A stretch of 64,000 bases of DNA from Legionella maceachernii (GTDB lineage: Bacteria > Pseudomonadota > Gammaproteobacteria > Legionellales > Legionellaceae). This document shows, piece by piece, positions 1-9,120 of this stretch. The notes under the pieces were generated by a model that did no database searches, was not told the origin of the DNA, and saw only the letters and a list, made by a program, of their open reading frames with translations. Each line of letters opens with the position of its first letter. Within the stretch, counting starts at the first letter, position 1. The DNA is taken from the NCBI RefSeq assembly GCF_900167045.1, contig NZ_FUXJ01000004.1, forward strand, positions 179,776 to 243,775. Reading direction: 5' to 3'. The position numbers and the translations under genes are program-made.

Positions 1-185
1 TCATGTCGTCCCGAACGTAGTGAGGGATCTCCTGATGCGTAGACGACATGGTGCAAACATCTTCATGTCGTCCCGAACATAGTGAGGGATCTCCTGATGC
101 GTAGACGATATGGTGCAAACATCTTCATGTCGTCCCGAACATAGTGAGGGATCTCCTGGTGCAGAGACGATATGGTGAAAGAGAT
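1..185. repeat. 62-bp tandem repeat array, block A (3 units)
   Basis: Three near-identical units begin at 1, 63 and 125, so the period is exactly 62 bp. Each carries the core tcgtcccgaac-tagtgagggatctcc, a degenerate form of the dispersed element found throughout this window, followed by a spacer with gcgtagacgacatggtgcaaa. Units differ by single substitutions. The array may continue beyond the left edge. Open frames across it are repeat-derived and are not credible genes. Confidence 0.9.
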
Positions 186-261
186 GTGGTCTATGCTCAT
201 AACGATATTCTGCGCTGGGTATGACATGTTGCGCTCTAAATGAGGTGAGCAACTTTAGGGG

Positions 262-510
262 AGTTGCTGCCAAGAGTTGGGAGATCCTTCGCTTCGCTCA
301 GGACGACATGCCACAAACATCTTCACGTCGTCCCGAACGTAGTGAAGGATCTCCTGATGCGTAGACGACATGGCGCAAACACCTTCACGTCGTCCCGAAC
401 GTAGTGAGGGATCTCCTGATGCATAGACGACATGGCGCAAACATCTTCATGTTGTCCCGAACGTAGTGAGGGATCTCCTGGTGCAGAGAACGATCATTCG
501 CTACACTTAG
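262..510. repeat. 62-bp tandem repeat array, block B, with one inverted element
   Basis: Three further units begin at 323, 385 and 447 (period 62 again). They are preceded by one inverted copy of the core at about 283-306. Blocks A and B are separated by roughly 100 bases of unrelated sequence. The opposed core copies at about 283-306 and 323-350 could pair into a long hairpin in RNA. The array ends about 50 bases before the cytochrome b561 start. Confidence 0.88.
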
Positions 511-554
511 AAATCCTACATTTTCATGACAAGGCAGTATCACAAGGAATAGTA

Positions 555-1094
555 ATGAATAGGCAAGAAGTAAATTATCCTGTTGGATTTAAATACCTTC
601 ATTGGCTCATTGCAGTCATCGTAATCGCTATGCTGCTTGGTAGCTATTTTCTTGAAGATCTCCCTGAGCGATACATAGGATTTGCATTCATGTTGCATAA
701 ATCCTTTGGCATTACCGTTCTCTTTTTGATGCTCGTTAGGGTAGGGTGGATTTGGCGAAATGGGAAACCGATGTTGCCTGAATCGGTGCCCGTGTGGGAG
801 CGATTTCTTTCAAATTTTGTTCAGTATGCTTTATATTTCTTTTTGATTTTAATGCCATTAAGTGGTTGGATCATGTCGGCCGCTGCGAATAAACCGCCTT
901 ATTTTTTCAGCTTGATTCATTTAACCTTACCTGGAATAGAGCCTAATAAAGAATTAGCTCACTTAATGAAGCAGACTCATAATACGGTTGCATGGATTAT
1001 CATGATTTTACTTGCTTTACATATCGCTGGCGCATTCAAACATTATTTTATTGATAAAGATAGAGTACTGCAGCGTATGTTACCAAGGAGTTGA
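555..1094 (+). CDS. cybB: Cytochrome b561, di-heme membrane protein
   Basis: This is a 179-residue inner-membrane cytochrome of the bacterial b561 family, which passes electrons between quinol and other carriers such as superoxide. Four hydrophobic segments are visible at about residues 15-32, 43-66, 88-110 and 143-162. His16, His48, His142 and His156 sit where the family's four heme ligands lie. The start is set at the ATG at 555, which has AAGGA about 8 bases upstream. The frame stays open back to 432, but that extension translates the repeat array and encodes nothing conserved. The gene stands alone, and the next gene downstream is a degraded antitoxin. Confidence 0.88.
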   Translation: MNRQEVNYPVGFKYLHWLIAVIVIAMLLGSYFLEDLPERYIGFAFMLHKSFGITVLFLMLVRVGWIWRNGKPMLPESVPVWERFLSNFVQYALYFFLILMPLSGWIMSAAANKPPYFFSLIHLTLPGIEPNKELAHLMKQTHNTVAWIIMILLALHIAGAFKHYFIDKDRVLQRMLPRS

Positions 1095-1184
1095 CAGAGA
1101 TCTCATTAAGTTAATTAAAAATTGAGTTGACTTGTCAAGCTTAAAACTTTGCCAATTTACCCTAATTATTGCTATTGTGTACAC

Positions 1185-1393
1185 ATGGGTACTCAAAAAG
1201 CTTTGCTTATAAAAACAGAAAATGTATTGAAAATGGGAATGAGAAAATTTCGTTCTCACTTACCTCAGTATTTACTAACTTTTAATCCTGTAGCAATTAC
1301 CGTCACGGGGAAACAAGAACGTCCTATATTTCAACAAAGCATCATGCAAAAAAATCGGATATTGAGGCTAAGGGAATGAAGCGAAAGGCTTAA
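1185..1393 (+). pseudogene. Frameshifted Phd/YefM-type antitoxin remnant
   Basis: From the ATG at 1185 the first frame reads about 50 residues. They include MRKFRSHLPQYL followed by PVAITVTGK, which resembles the N-terminal DNA-binding fold of Phd/YefM antitoxins (MRxFRxxLxxYL...PVxITxxGK). At about 1340 the resemblance breaks. It resumes in another frame as KHHAKKSDIEAKG and ends at TAA 1391-1393, which is a typical antitoxin tail. The shift suggests a small indel in the run around 1330-1345. No toxin gene follows; the reverse-strand ygfZ gene begins immediately. Family assignment is by motif only. It could also be a sequencing error rather than a decayed gene. Confidence 0.5.
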
Positions 1394-2351
1394 GAAGCAC
1401 TGTTTTGCTATGAGATTCAATAAGCGCTTCATTGGGGTGTTCATGGAGAATACTTATTGCCACTAAATATTGCTCATCTGCAAGCGGAGAATAATCAATG
1501 AGCTCACCGATTTCGGTGTTACTGTTGGGAAGAAATAATTTCTTCCCTGCGGTCAGTGGTTCGTTTGTTTCGATGAGAAACAGAGCTACCTCGTGCTTAA
1601 GTTTGGCTCGATAGTGAGTGCGTGCGACAATTTCTTGCCCTTTATAGCAGCCCTTATCGAAGCTTAGATGTCCTGATAAGTGCAAATCAATTCGATGAGG
1701 TAAGAATAAGCCTCTTGTTTCAGGGTAAATTTCAACGCGCTTATGACGCAATTGCAATTGATGCCAGGCAAGCGAGCCACGGATTTGTTGACTATTTATA
1801 AAAGGCTGGGCGAATGCAGATGCTTGTCCTTTAGTCATTAAGATGAGATAGCATTGATTGCCTAAATAGTAACAACAGCACTCCGCTGTACCGCTTAGTG
1901 CAAAACGCGTTTCAGGTAGCGTCATATTCTCAGGCAATTGATCGTGTGGATTAGCCAAATAAAAGCCATAAAGCTGATAAGCGGTCGTTTGTTCAACTTT
2001 AACCCGACTGAGCATTGCCGTCTTGCTGAGTGAAAATTGTGTTGCAGCGAGCAAATCGTTCGCTAAAATGCATTGCAAACCATGCCAATGGATCACATCA
2101 AACAAGGCCAATACACGTCCTTTTAAATTACATATTGCTCCTTGTTGCATCATCTTGTCAGTCACTTTGCGTATGTCACAACTTACTTGACCTTGCAAAA
2201 ATTCTGCTGCTCGTTCACCGATGAAACGCAATGATCCAAGATAAGAAAGATCAAACAAGTAATTTTTATTTTTTTCAAAATTCAATTCACTGGCTAATGA
2301 AGTAAAAACACTCAACGGTCTGCCATTAACTCGGTATTCAGAAAAGTTCAT
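1368..2351 (-). CDS. ygfZ: tRNA-modifying / Fe-S repair protein YgfZ
   Basis: This is a 327-residue member of the GcvT-like folate-binding YgfZ family, which uses tetrahydrofolate to maintain certain Fe-S enzymes, including MiaB. The diagnostic motif KGCYKGQE lies at residues 233-240 with the conserved cysteine at 235, followed by the family's VARTH. No signal peptide or membrane segment is seen. It is divergent from sdhE, which also serves cofactor insertion into respiratory enzymes. That pairing is common in gammaproteobacteria. The 3' end overlaps the antitoxin remnant on the other strand by about 25 bases. Confidence 0.93.
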   Translation of the reverse strand: MNFSEYRVNGRPLSVFTSLASELNFEKNKNYLFDLSYLGSLRFIGERAAEFLQGQVSCDIRKVTDKMMQQGAICNLKGRVLALFDVIHWHGLQCILANDLLAATQFSLSKTAMLSRVKVEQTTAYQLYGFYLANPHDQLPENMTLPETRFALSGTAECCCYYLGNQCYLILMTKGQASAFAQPFINSQQIRGSLAWHQLQLRHKRVEIYPETRGLFLPHRIDLHLSGHLSFDKGCYKGQEIVARTHYRAKLKHEVALFLIETNEPLTAGKKLFLPNSNTEIGELIDYSPLADEQYLVAISILHEHPNEALIESHSKTVLLKPFASFP

Positions 2352-2474
2352 TTTAGTTACTCTTAATATTTGCTGCTTTCGCGAAAATGATATTTTAGCA
2401 TTTACACCAATGCTAGATTGCGAATGGTATGAAGTTTAGTGTAACATCGCCCATTCTGGCAATTAGGTAATTCA

Positions 2475-2729
2475 ATGAGTAATTCATTAAAAAAAGCCAA
2501 ACTCTTGTGGCACAGTCGACGAGGCATGCTCGAGCTGGATTTAATTCTCATACCGTTTGTGGAGCGTCAGTTCGATACGATGAACTCAGCACAGATCGCT
2601 TCTTTCGAAAAATTACTTGATTGTACGGATCCGGAATTATTCAGTTGGTTAATGGGGCACGCCGAGCCCGTGGACAAGGAATTGAACAATATTGTTGAAT
2701 TTATCCGAATGCAGGATTACATTAGGTAG
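2475..2729 (+). CDS. sdhE: FAD assembly factor SdhE
   Basis: This is an 84-residue protein of the SdhE/YgfY (CptB) family, which promotes covalent attachment of FAD to succinate dehydrogenase flavoprotein. The hallmark RRGMLELD containing the RGxxE motif lies near residues 15-22, and the length is typical. It is transcribed divergently from ygfZ across a 120-base spacer. Its last 38 bases overlap the proposed start of ygfX, the usual partner gene. Confidence 0.93.
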   Translation: MSNSLKKAKLLWHSRRGMLELDLILIPFVERQFDTMNSAQIASFEKLLDCTDPELFSWLMGHAEPVDKELNNIVEFIRMQDYIR

Positions 2730-3114
2730 GTCGACTCATTACGCCAAACTCGCTTTGTTAATTCATTTGAGCGCAATTCTACTTCTTGCTTATTCTTCCT
2801 TTATTCTGCTTTTAAAAATTGCGATCACTGCCTTTCTTTTGTGGCAGCTCATTCGCATTTTTAACAATCCGCTGCCTTACCCAAATTATGTCATGCTCAC
2901 TTATCACGAGCGCTGGGTGCTTCATGGTCAAGATCATCAGGAACGAATTTATGAGAAGGGAAGGGTAGTGGTTAGCATAGGGCTTTTTTTTCTCTTCGAG
3001 TTAAGCGGCAAGAATAAAAAAAAATTGATAGTGATATTTCGAGACCAAATTGAAGAGCATTCTTATCGGCTATTAGGCATCATCGAAAAAATTCAACCTA
3101 AGCTGCTGGATTAA
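2692..3114 (+). CDS. ygfX: YgfX (CptA)-like membrane protein
   Basis: This is a roughly 140-residue protein with two adjacent hydrophobic segments (about residues 20-35 and 38-54) and a hydrophilic C-terminal half. That matches the layout of YgfX/CptA, which in Enterobacteria is encoded directly after sdhE. Sequence similarity is weak to the eye, so the call leans on position and topology. The ATG at 2692 lies inside sdhE and has no obvious ribosome site; a start a little further downstream is possible. The function is unsettled even in E. coli, where both toxin-like and SdhE-linked roles have been proposed. Confidence 0.6.
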   Translation: MLNLSECRITLGRSTHYAKLALLIHLSAILLLAYSSFILLLKIAITAFLLWQLIRIFNNPLPYPNYVMLTYHERWVLHGQDHQERIYEKGRVVVSIGLFFLFELSGKNKKKLIVIFRDQIEEHSYRLLGIIEKIQPKLLD

Positions 3115-3235
3115 TAAAAGTCATGTCGTTTGAGATTCTCAAGCTTTTCTGTGCAAAAATCAATTCGCCTAAACCTAGCATTTTGAAGTAGCTTGGGTAT
3201 AGAATGCACGAATCATGGCAAAACTATAGCCCTTT

Positions 3236-4249
3236 ATGTTGGAAAGTGATCGTCTAGTCAGTGCTAATCCGGCGGCTTCTGAGGAAGCATTGGATCGAGC
3301 CATTCGTCCTTTTAGTCTCGACGAATACATCGGGCAAGATGAAGTGCGCTCACAGATGCGTATTTTTATCGACGCGGCAAAAAATCGAAACGATGCGCTC
3401 GACCACGTGCTCATTTTTGGACCTCCTGGTTTAGGCAAAACAACGCTTGCCAATATCATTGCCCATGAGATGGGAGTTAATTTACGGCAAACCTCTGGTC
3501 CGGTATTAGAACGGGCAGGGGATATCGCTGCCCTTTTAACGAATCTGCAAGAGAACGATGTGTTGTTCATTGATGAGATTCATCGCTTAAGTCCAGTGAT
3601 TGAAGAAATTCTCTACCCAGCGATGGAGGATTATAAGCTCGATATCATGATTGGCGAAGGGCCTGCTGCACGTTCCATTAAATTGGAACTACCCCCATTT
3701 ACGCTCGTTGGAGCCACGACGCGAGCAGGCTTGCTCACTTCTCCTCTACGTGATCGTTTTGGTATCGTACAACGCCTTGAATTTTATTCAGTGGATGCGT
3801 TGACTTATATTGTGTCTCGTTCAGCACGATTATTAGGAGTAACCACTGAAATTGAAGGCGCTCGTGAAATTGCCAGACGTTCTCGTGGTACACCCCGAAT
3901 TGCTAACCGTTTATTACGACGGGTCCGCGATTACGCCGAAGTCAAAGGAAAAGGGATTATTACCTTAAACATTGCTGGTCAAGCGCTAGAAATGTTAAAT
4001 ATTGACCAGTATGGTTTTGACATGATGGATAGAAAATTGCTTCAGGCGATTATAGAGCGCTTCGCTGGAGGCCCAGTCGGTATCGATAGTATGGCCGCAG
4101 CCATTGGCGAAGAAAAAGGAACGATAGAAGATGTGCTTGAGCCTTACTTAATCCAGCAAGGTTTTTTGATAAGAACGCCCAGGGGGAGAGTGGCCTCTCA
4201 ACTTGCTTACCAGCATTTTGGATTAACTGCCGTTGAAGAAAATAATTAA
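3236..4249 (+). CDS. ruvB: Holliday junction branch-migration ATPase RuvB
   Basis: This 337-residue AAA+ motor drives branch migration with RuvA. Walker [10 protein letters not shown] is at residues 62-70 and Walker B DEIH at 113-116. The TSPLRDRFG stretch around 168-176 holds the arginine finger, and a winged-helix domain forms the C-terminus. The length is typical. The usual upstream partners ruvC and ruvA are not present here. The gene instead leads a cluster with ybgC and tol, and its stop overlaps the ybgC start in TAATG, which suggests translational coupling. Confidence 0.97.
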   Translation: MLESDRLVSANPAASEEALDRAIRPFSLDEYIGQDEVRSQMRIFIDAAKNRNDALDHVLIFGPPGLGKTTLANIIAHEMGVNLRQTSGPVLERAGDIAALLTNLQENDVLFIDEIHRLSPVIEEILYPAMEDYKLDIMIGEGPAARSIKLELPPFTLVGATTRAGLLTSPLRDRFGIVQRLEFYSVDALTYIVSRSARLLGVTTEIEGAREIARRSRGTPRIANRLLRRVRDYAEVKGKGIITLNIAGQALEMLNIDQYGFDMMDRKLLQAIIERFAGGPVGIDSMAAAIGEEKGTIEDVLEPYLIQQGFLIRTPRGRVASQLAYQHFGLTAVEENN

Positions 4250-4650
4250 TGGAAACTAGGAATTCTCACCAGATTAATTTTAGAGTGTATGCAGAGCACA
4301 CCGATATGATGGGAATCGTGTATCATGCCAATTACCTTTGTTTTTTTGAGCGTGCCAGGACAGAAATGATTCGCAGTTCTGGCTTGTCTTTAACCATGCT
4401 TGCAAAGTATGATTGCCATTTTGCAATCAACGAGGTTCTACTTCGTTATCGCTATCCCGCTTATTTGGATGATTTATTGAGCGTGATAACAAAAACAAGC
4501 AATATAAAATCATGCAGCATGGTATTTGATCAGGTTATGCATAATCAGGATAATAAGCTAATCTGCGAAGCGCAAATCAGCGTGGTGTGTGTAAATAATA
4601 AGATGAAACCAAGGCGCTTACCTGAGAATTTATTTAAATCTGATAGCTAA
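4249..4650 (+). CDS. ybgC: Acyl-CoA thioesterase YbgC (Tol-Pal associated)
   Basis: This 133-residue hot-dog-fold thioesterase carries the 4HBT signature. Asp19 lies in the TDMMGIVYHANY segment, with Tyr25 and His26 following. YbgC is the standard first gene of tol-pal operons and hydrolyses acyl-CoA or acyl-ACP thioesters linked to envelope phospholipid metabolism. It overlaps ruvB by one base and precedes tolQ by about 28 bases. Confidence 0.92.
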   Translation: METRNSHQINFRVYAEHTDMMGIVYHANYLCFFERARTEMIRSSGLSLTMLAKYDCHFAINEVLLRYRYPAYLDDLLSVITKTSNIKSCSMVFDQVMHNQDNKLICEAQISVVCVNNKMKPRRLPENLFKSDS

Positions 4651-4677
4651 AAATAGTGTTGGTTGGAGGAAAAAAAC

Positions 4678-5352
4678 GTGGTAAACCATGCAAGTGTACT
4701 AGGTTATTTTATGCAAGCTGGCCTAGTCGTTAAGACAGTGATGATGATTCTGCTGATCGCATCCATAATCTCATGGACGCTTATCCTGCAAAGAGCGTGG
4801 TATTTCAAGCGTAAGAAACAACAATGTGAAGGATTTGTAAGGCGTTTTTGGGACAGTAGTGATTTGAGCAAACTCTATGCAGATATCGATAGTAATGTGG
4901 ACGACAGACAAGGATTAGCCGCTATTTTTCATGCGGGGTTTAAAGAATACGTGCGCTCCCGTAAATTAGGGCACGTAACCTTAGAACCCATCCAGCGCGT
5001 CATGCAAATCAGCCACACTAAAGAAGCCATGCAATTGGAACAACATCTGCCCTTTTTCGCTTCTGTAGGCTCTATCGCACCTTATGTGGGTCTGTTTGGG
5101 ACAGTGTGGGGGATTATGACTTCTTTCCAAGCCTTAGGACAAGCTCAACAAGCCACTATCGCAATGGTAGCTCCCGGTATTTCAGAAGCTTTGGTAGCCA
5201 CCGCACTGGGACTGTTTACTGCAATTCCTGCAGTTATCGCTTATAACCGCTACAGTACTCGTGCATCTAACTTACTCGAACGCTACGATTTATTTCAGGA
5301 TGAACTCGTCTCGCTGATTGAGCAACAAACTGCTGCGCCGATGAGAGGATAA
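4678..5352 (+). CDS. tolQ: Tol-Pal inner-membrane protein TolQ
   Basis: This is a MotA/TolQ/ExbB-family proton-channel subunit of 224 residues. It has an N-terminal membrane helix, a cytoplasmic loop, and two further helices including the GSIAPYVGLFGTVWGIM segment typical of the family. The GTG at 4678 is preferred because TTGGAGGA lies about 7 bases upstream; an in-frame TTG at 4663 falls inside that ribosome site. With TolR it energises TolA during outer-membrane constriction at division. tolR follows after 3 bases. Confidence 0.95.
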   Translation: MVNHASVLGYFMQAGLVVKTVMMILLIASIISWTLILQRAWYFKRKKQQCEGFVRRFWDSSDLSKLYADIDSNVDDRQGLAAIFHAGFKEYVRSRKLGHVTLEPIQRVMQISHTKEAMQLEQHLPFFASVGSIAPYVGLFGTVWGIMTSFQALGQAQQATIAMVAPGISEALVATALGLFTAIPAVIAYNRYSTRASNLLERYDLFQDELVSLIEQQTAAPMRG

Positions 5353-5355
5353 GTC

Positions 5356-5814
5356 ATGTTAAGAAGAAAAAAGACGAGTGCTCGCCCAATCGCTGAAATC
5401 AATGTGGTTCCTTATATCGATGTCATGTTGGTATTGCTCGTCATTTTTATGATCACAGCACCTATGTTAACGCAGGGTGTTACTGTGGATTTACCTAAGG
5501 CAGCAAGCGAAACCTTGAAATCAACTGACAGAGAACCCATTATCGTTTCAGTTAATCAGCAGGGTGATTATTTTCTTAATATTCATAGTGATCCTGCTAG
5601 CCCAATTGCACCGCAAGCTTTGAAAGTCCGAGTAGCAGCTGAATTAGAGTTAGCGCGACAATCTAAACAGGTATTAAATGTGTTGGTGAAAGGTGACCAA
5701 GGCGTTCCCTATGGAAAAGTGGTTATGGCAATGAGCTTATTAAAACAAGCAGGAGCTGAGCAAGTGGGTTTAATAACGGATTCGTCTGAGATGGGGCAGG
5801 AGAATCGGGGGTGA
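5356..5814 (+). CDS. tolR: Tol-Pal inner-membrane protein TolR
   Basis: This is a 152-residue ExbD/TolR-family protein. It has a short basic N-terminus, a single membrane helix at about residues 18-37 containing the essential aspartate (Asp22), and a periplasmic domain. The order TolQ-TolR-TolA is canonical. The stop codon overlaps the GTG start of tolA. Confidence 0.95.
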   Translation: MLRRKKTSARPIAEINVVPYIDVMLVLLVIFMITAPMLTQGVTVDLPKAASETLKSTDREPIIVSVNQQGDYFLNIHSDPASPIAPQALKVRVAAELELARQSKQVLNVLVKGDQGVPYGKVVMAMSLLKQAGAEQVGLITDSSEMGQENRG

Positions 5815-6800
5815 TTGTGGATCAAAGTTATCGCAAGTCGTTTATTGCGGCCGTTTTATTTCATCTTTTTCTGGGTCTAGCCTTATTAGTAGACACCACG
5901 ACTCATCAGCGCCCAGTGTTAACACCGGAAGCGAAAAACGAGCCTAGCCAGGCATTGCCCATCGAGCAATCTGCTCAACCGAAAGACGAGGTTGTAAAAG
6001 CGGTGAGTGTGGATAATCGCGAAGTGATGGAGACAGTGCAGCGTTTAAAACAAGAGCGCACCAATCAATTAAAGGCGGAGCAAGCAAGACAAAACGCTTT
6101 GCTTAAACAGGCTGAAATGGCACGTAAAGCACGCTTACAAGAGCAGCAACGCTTAGCGAAATTAAAAGAGGAAGCTGAGAAAGTTGCTATTGCTCGAAAA
6201 AAGCAAATTGAAGAAGAAAAACGCCGATTAAAGCAGCTAGCTGAGCAAAAAGCACAAGAAGCAAAACGGATTGAGGAACTTAAAGCTAAGCAACAACAAT
6301 TAAAGAAACAACAAGAAGAGACCGAAAAGCTCGCTTTATTAAAGCAAAAACAAGCTGAAGAGAAAGCGAGACTCGATAAGGTTAACGAAGAAAAAGCTAA
6401 AGAAGAGCTTGCTCGAGCTGAAAAAGCGAAAGCAGAAGCCGAGCAACAACGTCAAGCTGCTCTTCAACAGCAAGCAGCAGCTGATGCAGCAAAAAAAGCG
6501 CATCTCGCAGGTGAAGTGGATAAATACAAGGCCATGATTGTTAATGCGATAAGCCGACAATGGATTTTGCCTGAAAATGTGGACAGTAGTTTGTCAAGTC
6601 AATTTAGAATTCGTCTCGCACCGGATGGTGCTGTTCTGGAAGTAAGCTTAATGCGTAGCAGCGGTGATTCGGTTTTAGATCGCTCCGCACAAACTGCTAT
6701 TTATAAGGCGTCGCCACTACCAGTACCGAGTGATCCTGAGACTTTTAATTTATTCCGTGATATCAGTTTAACTGTACGGCCAGAAAATGTTAGGGGGTAA
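5811..6800 (+). CDS. tolA: Tol-Pal periplasm-spanning protein TolA
   Basis: This 329-residue protein has the full TolA plan. A membrane anchor lies at about residues 10-27. A long Lys/Glu/Ala/Gln-rich helical stalk runs from about 65 to 230. A C-terminal globular domain follows, with the TonB-like [19 protein letters not shown] stretch. The GTG at 5811 overlaps tolR and is served by GGCAGGAG; a second GTG at 5817 is an alternative. The protein links TolQR to TolB/Pal at the outer membrane. Confidence 0.93.
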   Translation: MIVDQSYRKSFIAAVLFHLFLGLALLVDTTTHQRPVLTPEAKNEPSQALPIEQSAQPKDEVVKAVSVDNREVMETVQRLKQERTNQLKAEQARQNALLKQAEMARKARLQEQQRLAKLKEEAEKVAIARKKQIEEEKRRLKQLAEQKAQEAKRIEELKAKQQQLKKQQEETEKLALLKQKQAEEKARLDKVNEEKAKEELARAEKAKAEAEQQRQAALQQQAAADAAKKAHLAGEVDKYKAMIVNAISRQWILPENVDSSLSSQFRIRLAPDGAVLEVSLMRSSGDSVLDRSAQTAIYKASPLPVPSDPETFNLFRDISLTVRPENVRG

Positions 6801-6801
6801 C

Positions 6802-8070
6802 GTGTTAATTAGACGTTTGATTGCAGCAGCATTCCTATTTTTTCCAGTTCTACTGTTCGCAGTTGATTTAGAAGTGACTCAAGGTATTAACTCAGCACTA
6901 CCTATTGGCATTGAACCCTTTGGTTATGACGAAATCGGACAGCAATTAACCGATGTAATCAACGCTGATTTCCGATTTTCAGGCCAGTTTAAAATTATTC
7001 CAGCACCTCAAGGGCGCCCCCTTGCAGTTAGTGTGTGGCGCGAGGCGGGTGCTGACAGTGTGCTATCCGGGCAAATAACCCGAATTGGTTATAATCGTTA
7101 TGATGTGAGTTATAAATTATTCGATGCGGTAGCTCAAGGTAAAGTGTTACTGGCAAAAAACTATCAAATTAGTGCACATGATGCTCGCGCGCTCGCGCAT
7201 CATATCAGCGATGAGGTGTATGAAAAACTGACAGGTGAGCGTGGTGTTTTCTCTACACGTATTGCCTATATTCTTGTGCAGCGGACTAACGCTGAGAAGG
7301 CAAAATATTTTCTTGAGGTCGCTGATTTTGATGGTTATAACCCACAAAGTTTGCTTGTTTCAACAGAGCCAATCATGTCGCCTGTTTGGTCGCCTGATGG
7401 TCGACAAATTGCTTATGTGTCATTTGAAAAAAAGAAAGCACAAATTTTTACCGTGTCAGTTGAATCAGGTAAGCGGCGTTTATTAACTGATTTTGTGGGC
7501 ATCAATAATGCTCCAGCTTGGTCACCTGATGGTCGCAATCTTGCAGTGGTTTTATCGAAGGGAGGCTCTCCTAAAATTTACAGTGTCGACTTAAGTAGCG
7601 GTTACATGAAGCAATTAACCTTCGGGGATGCCATTGATACCGAGCCTCGCTATTCGCCAGATGGAAAATCAATGCTCTTTACTTCGGGACGAGGCGGTTC
7701 GCCGCAAATTTACCGATTGTCTTTGGTTGATGGAAGGATCGAGCGTATGACCTATGATGGAAACTACAATGCACGTGCTTCTTTTACGCCGGATCAAAAG
7801 CACATTGTGATGATGCATCGCGGCGAAGATCGATCGTTTAATATAGGAATACAAAATACAGATAATAATAGCCAAATCAGCCCATTAACCTCTTCTCCAG
7901 CAGACGAGTCGCCTTCTGTAGCTCCAAACGGTCGGTTAGTGCTCTATGCCACTCGGATTAATGATAAAGGTGTATTAGCGGTGGTATCGATTGATGGCCG
8001 CACCACAATGCGGTTACCGGCAAGGAATGGGGATGTTCAAGAGCCAGCTTGGTCACCTTATCTTGGTTAA
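6802..8070 (+). CDS. tolB: Tol-Pal periplasmic beta-propeller protein TolB
   Basis: This is a 422-residue periplasmic protein. A signal peptide (basic LIRR, then a hydrophobic run to FAVDLEV) precedes the TolB N-terminal domain. Several PD40-type propeller repeats follow, marked by [23 protein letters not shown] and [16 protein letters not shown]. The GTG at 6802 is chosen because AGGGGG lies just upstream and it gives a clean signal peptide; the earlier in-frame ATG at 6787 lies inside tolA. pal, the usual next gene, is replaced here by a nuclease gene. Confidence 0.95.
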   Translation: MLIRRLIAAAFLFFPVLLFAVDLEVTQGINSALPIGIEPFGYDEIGQQLTDVINADFRFSGQFKIIPAPQGRPLAVSVWREAGADSVLSGQITRIGYNRYDVSYKLFDAVAQGKVLLAKNYQISAHDARALAHHISDEVYEKLTGERGVFSTRIAYILVQRTNAEKAKYFLEVADFDGYNPQSLLVSTEPIMSPVWSPDGRQIAYVSFEKKKAQIFTVSVESGKRRLLTDFVGINNAPAWSPDGRNLAVVLSKGGSPKIYSVDLSSGYMKQLTFGDAIDTEPRYSPDGKSMLFTSGRGGSPQIYRLSLVDGRIERMTYDGNYNARASFTPDQKHIVMMHRGEDRSFNIGIQNTDNNSQISPLTSSPADESPSVAPNGRLVLYATRINDKGVLAVVSIDGRTTMRLPARNGDVQEPAWSPYLG

Positions 8071-8075
8071 GTAAA

Positions 8076-8894
8076 GTGAGAAACCGCTGGTTGTGTTTCC
8101 TCCTTATGTTGGTCGTCAATAACGGTTATTGTTGGAATGCCCTAGGTCACCGTTTGGTAGCCCAAATTGCTTATCATCATTTGACTGATCATGCTAAGCA
8201 AACTTATAACCGTTATAACCATGCTTTAGACAAAGTTTATCGAAAGCAAAATTTGGTGAACTCAGCTGCCTGGATGGACAGCCTACGCTTTCGTAAAGAA
8301 GTATGGCTACAGGAAAAGCATTATATTGACCAGCCTTTTTCTGCGGATGGCACCAAGGTCATTCTTCCTGCTAAGGTTAATGCGGTGTCAGCAATTGAAG
8401 AAGCAAAGACGGTTTTACGAGGCCATTCAAGTGATTTCGACAAAGGATTTAGCTTAAGGGTCCTATTGCATGTAGTGGGTGATCTTCATCAACCTTTGCA
8501 CGCAATCAATCAATTTAGTGTCCAATATCCAAGAGGGGATAAGGGAGGCAATCTTGTCCATTTAGGAAAAAATTCGGTCGCAGCCAATTTGCATGCTTAT
8601 TGGGATAGGGGAGGAGGATCCCTCTACAAGAAACAGTCCTATAAGCAACTGATTAAAATAGCCTATCGTATTGAAGAAGTATGGCCCTGCCAGTTAGAAA
8701 AGATGAATTTAGAACCAAAGAGTTGGGCAAAAGAATCTTACCAGATTGCAATTCAAAAAGCTTACCTAGTAAAACCTGGGCAGAAGCCGGATAAAAAATA
8801 TCAGCACATGGTCAAGCGTGTAACTGAGCAAAGAATAGCTCTCGCTGGTTGTCGTTTGGCAGCCTTGCTTAATGCATTGGCAGAAAAAGACTAA
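8076..8894 (+). CDS. Exported S1/P1-family nuclease
   Basis: This is a zinc-dependent nuclease of the S1/P1 family (272 residues), which degrades single-stranded DNA and RNA or 3'-nucleotides. A signal peptide ends at CW, so the mature protein begins WNALGHRLVA. In this family the N-terminal Trp itself binds zinc. Other ligand motifs are visible: HxxGDLHQPLH, GGNLVHLG and NLHAYWDRG. The GTG at 8076, five bases after the tolB stop, is preferred over an earlier TTG inside tolB because it gives a standard signal peptide. Related S1/P1 enzymes occur in Legionella. Secretion beyond the periplasm is plausible but not shown. Confidence 0.85.
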   Translation: MRNRWLCFLLMLVVNNGYCWNALGHRLVAQIAYHHLTDHAKQTYNRYNHALDKVYRKQNLVNSAAWMDSLRFRKEVWLQEKHYIDQPFSADGTKVILPAKVNAVSAIEEAKTVLRGHSSDFDKGFSLRVLLHVVGDLHQPLHAINQFSVQYPRGDKGGNLVHLGKNSVAANLHAYWDRGGGSLYKKQSYKQLIKIAYRIEEVWPCQLEKMNLEPKSWAKESYQIAIQKAYLVKPGQKPDKKYQHMVKRVTEQRIALAGCRLAALLNALAEKD

Positions 8895-8923
8895 TGTCAA
8901 GACTTGGTAGTACCTTGCTTCAG

Positions 8924-9066
8924 AGATCACTGCCAAGAGTTTGGAGGTCCCTCGCTTTTGCTCGGGATGACAAGGGAGGTGTCGTCCTGAGCGAAGCGAA
9001 GGATCTCCTTGATGGAGCTCCTGCCAAGAGTCGTGAAGTCCTTCGCTTTGCTCAGGACGACGAAGT
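8924..9066. repeat. Dispersed inverted-repeat element between convergent genes
   Basis: There are two opposed pairs of the dispersed core: ggtccctcgcttttgctcggg at about 8947-8967 against gagcgaagcgaaggatctcc at about 8989-9008, then a further forward copy near 9038-9056. The segment fills the gap between the convergent nuclease and PP2C-like genes, so it may act as a bidirectional terminator. The 76-codon frame across it (8894-9124) is repeat translation. Confidence 0.8.
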
Positions 9067-9120
9067 GCAGGGAGGGAGCCCGATTCTTCTTGCTAGTCAA
9101 GCCAGATCGTTGAATATTAA

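Noticed and set aside
1-510. Possible CRISPR array
   Set aside because: The 62-bp units repeat in full, with no unique spacers alternating with short direct repeats, and no cas genes are present.
432-554. Longer N-terminus for cytochrome b561
   Set aside because: These codons lie in repeat sequence, and the ATG at 555 has its own ribosome site followed directly by the family's N-terminal pattern.
3175-3570. 131-codon reverse frame over ruvB
   Set aside because: It is antisense shadow of the conserved ruvB coding sequence and has no recognisable protein features.
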